Assembly: GCA_030633225.1 (NCBI GenBank)
Contig: DAOVTF010000117.1
Location: 1 to 6,702 of the forward strand
From: Flavobacteriaceae bacterium
GTDB lineage: Bacteria; Bacteroidota; Bacteroidia; Flavobacteriales; Flavobacteriaceae
Direction of reading: 5' to 3'
Length of the DNA stretch: 6,702 bases
This document shows, piece after piece, positions 1 to 5,472 of this stretch; the stretch's first letter is position 1, and each line of letters starts with the position of its first letter. The translations under genes were made by a program, and so were the position numbers. A model generated the notes under the pieces. The model was given only the letters and a program-made list of their open reading frames with translations, made no database searches and had not been told where the DNA came from.

Positions 1-1
1 A

Positions 2-607
2 GATTACGGCATTAAATATTTGCATTTGGTAGATTTAGATGGAGCTAAATCACATAAAATAATCAATCATAAAATATTAGAAAAAATAGCAAATCAAACC
101 AATTTATCTATTGATTTTGGAGGAGGTTTAAAATCGGATGAGGATGTTAAAATCGCTTTTAATTCTGGTTCAAACCAAATTACTGGAGGCAGTATTGCAA
201 TAAAAAACCCAAATTTATTTAATCAATGGTTGACAACTTATGGTAATGATAAAATTATTTTAGGTGCTGATGCCAATAACGAGAAAATCGCAATAAGTGG
301 CTGGTTAGAAGAATCTAATCAAGAGGTAATTCCATTCATTGAAAAATACCATACCAAAGGGGTGAAATATGTAATTAGTACAGATATTGCTAAAGATGGT
401 ATGATGCAAGGGCCTTCGTTTGAGTTGTATAAGAAAATTAAAAATGCTGTACCTAAAATGAATATTATCGCTAGCGGTGGAGTTTCACGTTTTGATGAAT
501 TACCAAAATTAGCCAAAATTGGATGTGAAGGTGTGATTATAGGAAAAGCTATCTATGAAAATAGAATTAGCCTGAAACAATTAGAAAAGTACATTTTAAA
601 GATTTAA
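2..607 (+). CDS. hisA: HisA, ProFAR isomerase, 5'-truncated by the window edge
   Basis: Phosphoribosylformimino-5-aminoimidazole carboxamide ribotide isomerase, a cytoplasmic (beta/alpha)8-barrel enzyme that converts ProFAR to PRFAR in histidine synthesis. The frame is open from base 2 ([15 protein letters not shown]), so the gene starts upstream. The TTG at 20 is an internal leucine codon, not a start. Visible family features are the HLVDLDGA strand, the phosphate-binding GGG near 119-127, the second catalytic Asp in GADANNEK (codon 269-271), the STDIAKDGM segment with its Thr at codon 380-382, and the ASGGVS and [10 protein letters not shown] phosphate loops near the C-terminus. The Asp-to-Thr spacing of 37 residues equals that between D127 and T164 of Thermotoga HisA. 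This implies that about 37-40 N-terminal residues, including the first catalytic Asp, lie outside the window. hisF follows after 51 bases, in the usual operon order. Confidence 0.96.
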   Translation, partial: DYGIKYLHLVDLDGAKSHKIINHKILEKIANQTNLSIDFGGGLKSDEDVKIAFNSGSNQITGGSIAIKNPNLFNQWLTTYGNDKIILGADANNEKIAISGWLEESNQEVIPFIEKYHTKGVKYVISTDIAKDGMMQGPSFELYKKIKNAVPKMNIIASGGVSRFDELPKLAKIGCEGVIIGKAIYENRISLKQLEKYILKI

Positions 608-658
608 TGTATTTGATTCTATTTTTATCTAAAAATTAAAGAGTAAATATAACAACAA

Positions 659-1414
659 ATGTTAACAAAAAGAATAATTCCTTGTTTGGACATTAAAAAT
701 GGAAGAACTGTTAAAGGTGTAAACTTTGTTTCGCTACGTGATGCTGGTGACCCAGTAGAATTAGCAGAAATTTATAGCAAAGAAGGTGCTGATGAGTTGG
801 TATTTTTAGATATTTCGGCAACAGAAGAACGTAGAAAAACTTTAATAAACTTGGTTTTACATGTGGCTGAAAAAGTTAACATTCCTTTTACAGTTGGTGG
901 AGGAATAGCATCTATAGAAGATGTTGATGTGTTGTTAAAAGCTGGTGCAGATAAGGTTTCTGTCAATTCTTCGGCAATAAAAAATCCTAATTTAATAAAT
1001 CAGTTATCTGCAAAATTTGGCTCACAATGTATTGTTATTGCAATTGATGCCAAACAAATTGATGGAATTTGGAAAGTTCATTTGGTAGGAGGTAAAGTGC
1101 CAACTGAATTAAATTTATTTGATTGGGCTAAAGAAGTTGAACAAAGAGGAGCTGGTGAAATATTATTCACTTCGATGGATCATGATGGAACAAAAAATGG
1201 ATTTTCAAACGGGGCATTGGCAAAATTATCAGATGATTTACACATTCCAATTATTGCTTCTGGTGGAGCAGGTAAAACACAACATTTTATAGATGCCTTT
1301 ATTGATGGAAAAGCCGATGCCGCTTTGGCTGCAAGTGTTTTTCATTTTAAAGAAATTAAAATAAAAGATTTAAAGCAAGAACTAAAAAATAATAATATTC
1401 CTGTAAGGATATAA
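659..1414 (+). CDS. hisF: HisF, cyclase subunit of imidazole glycerol phosphate synthase
   Basis: Synthase subunit that closes the imidazole ring. With ammonia delivered by the HisH glutaminase it turns PRFAR into imidazole glycerol phosphate plus AICAR, the latter returning to purine synthesis. The 251-residue product is full length for the family. Catalytic Asp11 (in [13 protein letters not shown]) and Asp130 (in VIAIDAKQ) are both present, and the TSMDHDGT segment gives Thr171, Asp174 and Asp176. The four residues that form the ammonia gate at the base of the barrel in Thermotoga HisF are also found at the same numbers: Arg5, Glu46, Lys99 and Glu167. Phosphate loops are TVGGGI (78-83) and ASGGAG (200-205). 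The ATG at 659 gives the canonical N-terminus [11 protein letters not shown]. It has an A-rich leader and no evident Shine-Dalgarno, as is usual in Bacteroidota. hisIE begins 13 bases after the stop, which fits cotranscription. hisH is not in the window and is expected upstream. Confidence 0.98.
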   Translation: MLTKRIIPCLDIKNGRTVKGVNFVSLRDAGDPVELAEIYSKEGADELVFLDISATEERRKTLINLVLHVAEKVNIPFTVGGGIASIEDVDVLLKAGADKVSVNSSAIKNPNLINQLSAKFGSQCIVIAIDAKQIDGIWKVHLVGGKVPTELNLFDWAKEVEQRGAGEILFTSMDHDGTKNGFSNGALAKLSDDLHIPIIASGGAGKTQHFIDAFIDGKADAALAASVFHFKEIKIKDLKQELKNNNIPVRI

Positions 1415-1427
1415 ATAGCCAATAATT

Positions 1428-2033
1428 ATGAATCCAAATTTTAATAAAAACCAAGATGGTTTGCTTCCTGCAATTATACAAGATACAATTACAAATAATG
1501 TACTTATGTTAGGTTATATGAACAAAGACGCTTTAGAACAAACTTTGGACACTTCAAATGTTACTTTTTATAGTCGTACCAAAAAGAGGTTATGGACTAA
1601 AGGAGAAGAAAGTGGTAATTTTTTACATTTGGTTGATATAAAATTGGATTGTGATAACGACACATTTTTGATAAAAGTAAATCCTGTTGGCCCTACATGC
1701 CATAAAGGTACAGATACTTGTTGGAATGAAAAGAACGAAACTCACTATGGTTTTATAAGTAATTTAGAAGATGTTATTTCACAAAGAAAATTAAATGAAG
1801 ATGATCAAAAATCTTATATTGTCTCTTTGTTTAAAAAAGGAATTAATAAAATAGCACAAAAAGTAGGAGAAGAAGCTGTTGAAATGGTTATTGAATCGAA
1901 AGATAATGACGATAATTTATTTTTAAATGAAAGTGCTGATTTGCTTTTCCATTATTTGATTTTATTACAAGCTAAGGGATTTAAGTTAAACGATGTTGTA
2001 ACTATTTTGGAAAATCGAGCTAATAATTATTAA
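1428..2033 (+). CDS. hisIE: HisIE, bifunctional PR-AMP cyclohydrolase / PR-ATP pyrophosphohydrolase
   Basis: Fusion enzyme for the second and third steps of histidine synthesis. The C-terminal HisE domain hydrolyses PR-ATP to PR-AMP, and the N-terminal HisI domain opens the adenine ring to give ProFAR, the substrate of HisA. The HisI part covers about residues 10-105. It has FYSRTKKRLWTKGEESGN (47-64), the acidic cluster Asp74/Asp76/Asp78 expected to bind Mg, and Cys75, Cys91 and Cys98 (GPTCHKGTDTCW), the expected zinc ligands. The HisE part covers about 112-198. It has QKVGEEAVE (144-152) and the ESADLLFHY helix (168-176), which carry the metal-binding acids of this all-alpha MazG-like fold. 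The 201-residue length is normal for the fused form. It is the last his gene visible. The 71 bases that follow show no clear terminator, so read-through into the next gene cannot be excluded. Confidence 0.97.
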   Translation: MNPNFNKNQDGLLPAIIQDTITNNVLMLGYMNKDALEQTLDTSNVTFYSRTKKRLWTKGEESGNFLHLVDIKLDCDNDTFLIKVNPVGPTCHKGTDTCWNEKNETHYGFISNLEDVISQRKLNEDDQKSYIVSLFKKGINKIAQKVGEEAVEMVIESKDNDDNLFLNESADLLFHYLILLQAKGFKLNDVVTILENRANNY

Positions 2034-2104
2034 AGAAAATTAATGTGTAATACTAAACCAATCCAAATAGTTTAAATAAGGGCCATATCTAAAATAAATA
2101 AATT

Positions 2105-3922
2105 ATGAGTAAAAAATATATTGACACAGAAACCTTAAAATATTTATTATTTGATGTACATAATCTAGGAGAACTTCTAAGCAAAAAACGATTTGAGGAT
2201 CATGATATAGAATCTTTAAACATGTTTTTAGATTCAGTTGAAGAGTTTTCTGACCGTGAATTATTTCCTTATTTAGCAGAAATGGATACAAAACCTGCTC
2301 ATTATAAAGATGGTACTGTTATAGTAAATAAGCAAGTTAACACTTATATGAAAAAGGGTGGAGAAATGGGATTAATTTCAGCCCCGTTTGATTATGGTGA
2401 TGGTGGCTTACAAATACCTTTTATAATTCAAACAGCATCTACATATATTCAAGAGGCCGCAAATAATCAACTTCCTGGATATGGAGGATTAACACTAGGT
2501 GCAGCCGAATTAATTGTTCATTTTGCCAACGAATCTTTAAATAAAATTTATGTTCCTAAAATGCTTTCTGGTCAATGGGGTGGGACCATGTGCCTAACAG
2601 AACCACAAGCAGGAAGTTCATTATCTGATATTGTTACAAAAGCTTATAAAACAGATAAAGATTATTACAAAATAAGTGGACAAAAAATATTTATTTCGGC
2701 AGGGGACCATCAATTTGCAGAAAATATAATTCATTTAGTATTGGCAAGAATTGAGGGTGCACCAAAGGGAACGAAAGGAATATCATTATTTGTAGTACCA
2801 AAAAATAGACTTAATTCTGATGGCAGTCTGATTAAAAATGATGTAATGACCGTGGGCGATTTTCAAAAAATGGGTCAGCGTGGTTATTGTACTACACATT
2901 TGGGTTTTGGCGATAATAATGATTGTCAAGGTTGGTTAGTTGGTGAGCCAAACAAAGGTTTAACCTATATGTTTAAATTGATGAATGCAGCTAGAATTGG
3001 AGTTGGCAGAGGAGCAGCAGCAATTGCAATGGCTGCTTATCAAGCATCTTTACAATATTCAACCGAACGACCACAAGGACGTAAATTAACAAGTACTGGT
3101 AAAAAAAATCCTGACGAGACTCAATGTTTGATCATTGAACATCCCGATGTTCGTAGAATGCTCCTTTTACAAAAATCAATTGTTGAAGGATCATTAAGCC
3201 TTGTTCTATTAGCTTCTAAATATCAAGATTTATTACTAACAACATCAGATAATGAGTTAAAGATCAAATACAATTTACTATTAGAAATAATAACTCCAAT
3301 AGCAAAAACATATCCTTCAGAAGCTGGAATAAATTCAGTTAGTAATGGTTTACAAGTCTTAGGTGGTTATGGGTTTTGTTCTGATTTTATATTGCAACAA
3401 TATTATAGAGATATTAGAATATTTTCTCTTTATGAAGGAACTACAGGTATTCAATCTCAAGATTTATTAGGTAGAAAGATACCTATGGAAAATGGTAAAG
3501 GATTAGAACTTTTATCGTTAGAAATACAGAAAACTATTAAAGTAGCCTATCAATATGATGAATTAAAACCATATGCGAAAAAAATGGGAATCAAACTTGA
3601 ACTTACACAAGAGGTTCTTAGTTTTTTGATGCCATTTGCTAAAAAAGGAAATTATGAAAGATATTTAGCTGATGCTAATTTATTTATGGAATTCTTTAGC
3701 ATTATTATTATTAGTTGGTTGTGGTTAGATATGGCTGTTAATTCCAAACAAAAATTACAAAGTAATGACTTGACTTATTCTAAAGATTTTTATGAAAGTA
3801 AAATACATACCATGAAGTTTTATTTTAAGTATGAATTACCAAAAACAATTAGTTTGGCAAATACGTTAATGGATGAAGAAACTCTTACAATAAATGAATA
3901 TAAAAAGAATATATTTGTGTAA
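2105..3922 (+). CDS. Long-form acyl-CoA dehydrogenase with C-terminal extension
   Basis: FAD-dependent flavoprotein expected to introduce a trans-2 double bond into an acyl-CoA thioester in the cytoplasm and pass electrons to an electron-transfer flavoprotein. At 605 residues it is far longer than the classic enzymes of about 380-400. It matches the long subfamily that has an extra N-terminal segment and an extra C-terminal domain and includes DmdC (3-methylmercaptopropionyl-CoA dehydrogenase). Motifs in order are MCLTEPQAGSS (162-172), the FAD/substrate signature; RIGVGRGAAA (297-306) and STERPQGRKL (319-328), a helix and loop in the form seen in the long subfamily; LQVLGGYGF (416-424); and SLYEGTTGIQSQDLLGRK (441-458), in which Glu444 is the predicted catalytic base. 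Residues from about 465 form the C-terminal extension, with a hydrophobic stretch FFSIIIISWLWL (530-541). No DMSP or fatty-acid genes are adjacent, so the substrate is unknown. The ATG at 2105 follows an AT-rich 71-base gap. The class is secure, the substrate is not. Confidence 0.93.
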   Translation: MSKKYIDTETLKYLLFDVHNLGELLSKKRFEDHDIESLNMFLDSVEEFSDRELFPYLAEMDTKPAHYKDGTVIVNKQVNTYMKKGGEMGLISAPFDYGDGGLQIPFIIQTASTYIQEAANNQLPGYGGLTLGAAELIVHFANESLNKIYVPKMLSGQWGGTMCLTEPQAGSSLSDIVTKAYKTDKDYYKISGQKIFISAGDHQFAENIIHLVLARIEGAPKGTKGISLFVVPKNRLNSDGSLIKNDVMTVGDFQKMGQRGYCTTHLGFGDNNDCQGWLVGEPNKGLTYMFKLMNAARIGVGRGAAAIAMAAYQASLQYSTERPQGRKLTSTGKKNPDETQCLIIEHPDVRRMLLLQKSIVEGSLSLVLLASKYQDLLLTTSDNELKIKYNLLLEIITPIAKTYPSEAGINSVSNGLQVLGGYGFCSDFILQQYYRDIRIFSLYEGTTGIQSQDLLGRKIPMENGKGLELLSLEIQKTIKVAYQYDELKPYAKKMGIKLELTQEVLSFLMPFAKKGNYERYLADANLFMEFFSIIIISWLWLDMAVNSKQKLQSNDLTYSKDFYESKIHTMKFYFKYELPKTISLANTLMDEETLTINEYKKNIFV

Positions 3923-3961
3923 TTATGAATTATGTTATAGAATTTATGAACTAATAATAAA

Positions 3962-4228
3962 ATGATTGAAGAATTAATTAATTTTTTTAAACAACCTTCT
4001 GAAACAACAAAAACTGAAACTCCAGATGGATTATGCCCTTCCTGTTGGGGATACCAAGAATATGACGATAAAATTCGCGAATTGTATAAAGATAAACAGA
4101 TAGATGTAAATAATCATAAAGCAAATTATTCATTTGTCAAAGAATTCATAATTACTCATGTTGATGGTATAAAATTAGTAAAAGGAAATAATTCACTTGA
4201 GTGCCCAACTTGTAGATTAAAAATTTAA
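3962..4228 (+). CDS. Small protein with two CxxC pairs, probable zinc binder
   Basis: An 88-residue protein of unknown function. It carries CPSCW at Cys25/Cys28 and CPTC at Cys81/Cys84, the last close to the C-terminus. The two pairs are separated by a charged, probably helical region (residues 33-70). Four cysteines in this arrangement suggest one structural zinc site of the zinc-ribbon type. An alternative is a thiol redox site, but no thioredoxin-fold pattern is visible. There is no signal peptide or membrane segment, so it is expected in the cytoplasm. It starts 39 bases after the acyl-CoA dehydrogenase gene with an A-rich leader (ctaataataaa before ATG) and ends 8 bases before the nitrobindin-like gene, so these two at least are very likely translated from one mRNA. 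I recognise it only as a type of short hypothetical protein seen in flavobacteria, and no gene name can be given. Confidence 0.82.
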   Translation: MIEELINFFKQPSETTKTETPDGLCPSCWGYQEYDDKIRELYKDKQIDVNNHKANYSFVKEFIITHVDGIKLVKGNNSLECPTCRLKI

Positions 4229-4236
4229 AATAAAAA

Positions 4237-4809
4237 ATGGAAGACATAAAAAACTATGGTCCATTGCAAGTTTTAATAGGAACTTGGCAAGGAAATATGG
4301 GTATAGATATTGCCCCAAAACCTGATGAGGATGAAAATAATCCTTATTACGAAACATTAATATTTGAACCAGTAGATATTAATATTGAAAATGCTGAAAA
4401 ACAACAATTAAGAGCAGTTAGATATCATCAACTAGTAAGAGAAAAATCAAACGACAAAGTTTCACATGATGAAACTGGTTATTGGATTTGGAATATAGAA
4501 GATAATTCATTAACCCTAACTTTTTCTATACCAAGAGGTGTCAATGTTTTAGCTAGTGGAGTATTTGAAAAGAATGAAAGTGCAAAAGCAATTGTTTTAG
4601 ATGTTTCTGCTAAATTAAATGATGATAATTCAGGAATAATTCAATCTTCTTTTATGCATAAAAATGCTAAAACAATTGCTTTCACAAGAGAAATGAGAAT
4701 TGAAAGAGATAAACTATTTTATACTCAAGAAACTGTTGTTGATATTTATGATAAAAAATCGTTTAGTCATACCGATGAGAATACTCTTACTAGAGTCTAT
4801 AATTTGTAA
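4237..4809 (+). CDS. Nitrobindin/THAP4-like haem-binding beta-barrel protein
   Basis: A 190-residue protein that resembles the nitrobindin (THAP4 haem-binding, FABP-like) family. Members form a ten-stranded barrel that can hold ferric haem and react with NO or peroxynitrite. Evidence seen includes the N-terminal PLQVLIGTWQGNMG (9-22), close to the family GxWxGxG signature but with the last glycine one residue late. It also includes the paired motif RYHQLVREK (62-70) followed by HDETGYWIW (77-85), an order typical of the family, then alternating strands to the end. The haem-coordinating His of nitrobindins lies near the C-terminus in an HLxAxLxR context. Here His178 in FSHTDENTLTR is the candidate, with a one-residue longer spacing to Leu and Arg, so haem binding is plausible but unproven. 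There is no signal peptide, so a cytoplasmic location is expected. The gene starts 8 bases after the CxxC protein. A fatty-acid-binding role is a weaker alternative. Confidence 0.74.
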   Translation: MEDIKNYGPLQVLIGTWQGNMGIDIAPKPDEDENNPYYETLIFEPVDINIENAEKQQLRAVRYHQLVREKSNDKVSHDETGYWIWNIEDNSLTLTFSIPRGVNVLASGVFEKNESAKAIVLDVSAKLNDDNSGIIQSSFMHKNAKTIAFTREMRIERDKLFYTQETVVDIYDKKSFSHTDENTLTRVYNL

Positions 4810-4840
4810 AAATATATATGAATGTGATAATAATTAAAAA

Positions 4841-5272
4841 ATGAAACTAAATAAAACTATATTTTTGTTCATAGGTTTTTCCCTTATTTCTTTGTTAAAT
4901 ATAAATGCTCAAGAGTTAACACAAAAACAATTGGAATACGAGAAAAATAAGGTGCAGATATTCACTGTAAATGAAAGAGACAATCTTTTAAACTGGTTTG
5001 GTGATAGAGCAAAATTAATGAACCTAACGGAAACCAAAGAGGACGAGTATACCAATATATTGATATTTTATTTTGTAAAAATGGGTCGCTTAGATGATAA
5101 GGATAAAGAAAACTCTAAAGAAGAAATCATTCAAAAATTAGATGTTTTGATCAAAAAACAAAATGCAGAAATTAAAGATATACTAACTGTTGATCAGTAT
5201 AAAATGCATCTAGAGAATTATGGTGAATTTATGCAGAGCATTAAAAACAGAATTACAGAGACAGACTACTAA
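4841..5272 (+). CDS. Small secreted helical protein with LTxxQ-like motifs
   Basis: A 143-residue exported protein of unknown function. The N-terminus is a clear signal peptide: Lys2/Lys5, a hydrophobic core at residues 7-19, and a probable cut after Ala23 (NINA before QELT), a common flavobacterial cleavage context. There is no lipobox cysteine, so a soluble periplasmic location is most likely. The mature part is about 120 residues, strongly charged and predicted helical. It contains LTQKQ (26-30) and LTVDQ (115-119), spacing that recalls LTxxQ proteins of the Spy/CpxP type and similar secreted flavobacterial proteins; LTETKEDEY (62-70) is a partial third copy. The similarity is a weak pattern match and does not prove a chaperone role. 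It lies 31 bases after the nitrobindin-like gene with no visible promoter between them, so it may end the same transcript. The hairpin at 5324-5340 follows about 50 bases beyond the stop. Confidence 0.78.
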   Translation: MKLNKTIFLFIGFSLISLLNINAQELTQKQLEYEKNKVQIFTVNERDNLLNWFGDRAKLMNLTETKEDEYTNILIFYFVKMGRLDDKDKENSKEEIIQKLDVLIKKQNAEIKDILTVDQYKMHLENYGEFMQSIKNRITETDY

Positions 5273-5323
5273 TAAATTTTCCTTATTAATAAGTTTAAAC
5301 ATCACTAAAACAGTTTTTTAATT

Positions 5324-5340
5324 ATAAAAGTGTCTTTTAT
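5324..5340 (+). terminator. Candidate hairpin terminator, weak
   Basis: ATAAAAG, a TGT loop and CTTTTAT form a perfect 7-bp stem with a 3-base loop, starting 51 bases after the stop of the secreted-protein gene. An outer pair, TCACTAA (5302-5308) with TTAGTGA (5346-5352), brackets it, so a larger two-part fold is possible. The stem has only one G-C pair and no long T-run follows directly, so intrinsic termination is only a possibility. Confidence 0.35.
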
Positions 5341-5437
5341 TTAACTTAGTGAATTTCACTTGACTTGACTGTATAAATTAGCAGATTCACATGTGTATTT
5401 TTAAGTTAAAATTTATATATATCATATCAATTTAGTA

Positions 5438-5445
5438 TATATTTG
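5438..5445 (+). promoter_or_regulatory. Bacteroidota-type -7 promoter element (TATATTTG)
   Basis: TATATTTG matches the TAnnTTTG consensus of the Bacteroidota primary sigma factor at all six fixed positions. It lies 27 bases before the proposed TTG start of the last gene, which would give a 5' leader of roughly 20 bases. No clear TTG-type -33 element is seen at the expected distance upstream (about 5410-5420 is TA-rich). Chance matches are common in such AT-rich DNA, so position is the main support. Confidence 0.5.
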
Positions 5446-5472
5446 ATTGTTTAAAATTTTGATCAGTTGCTA

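Larger units (their letters stand above)
5273..5472. other. 200-base AT-rich intergenic region with regulatory-looking elements
   Basis: This is the longest gene-free stretch in the window. In order it contains a nested inverted repeat (5302-5352) with a compact hairpin, the tandem repeat CTTGACTTGACT (5359-5370), the perfect 8-base palindrome CACATGTG (5388-5395), and a Bacteroidota-type -7 promoter box (5438-5445). The only ATG-led frame seen, from 5391, stops after 14 codons and is not supported as a gene. The layout fits the end of one transcription unit and the start of another. The tandem repeat and palindrome have no assigned role. Confidence 0.6.

Noticed and set aside
20..22. TTG as a start codon for hisA
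   Set aside because: The frame stays open to base 2 and the upstream codons encode a normal HisA segment. About 40 family residues, including the first catalytic Asp, would be missing, so the gene is cut by the window edge.
319..516. Minus-strand open frame of 65 codons inside hisA
   Set aside because: It lies wholly antisense to a conserved gene and its product shows no recognisable domain.
772..966. Minus-strand open frame of 64 codons inside hisF
   Set aside because: Antisense to strongly conserved HisF coding sequence, with a low-complexity product and no family features.
2021..2032. Palindrome TAATAATTATTA at the end of hisIE as a terminator
   Set aside because: It is all A/T, has no loop, overlaps the stop codon and has no T-tract. 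It is expected by chance in such AT-rich DNA.
2103..2291. Minus-strand open frame of 62 codons over the start of the acyl-CoA dehydrogenase gene
   Set aside because: Shadow of the sense gene, with no independent support such as a leader or motif.
5360..5380. TTGACT repeats read as a sigma70 -35 box
   Set aside because: No -10 hexamer lies about 17 bases downstream of either copy, and the organism type suggests a different promoter consensus.
5391..5435. Short ATG-led frame in the intergenic region
   Set aside because: It stops after 14 codons, and neither its product nor its leader suggests a gene.
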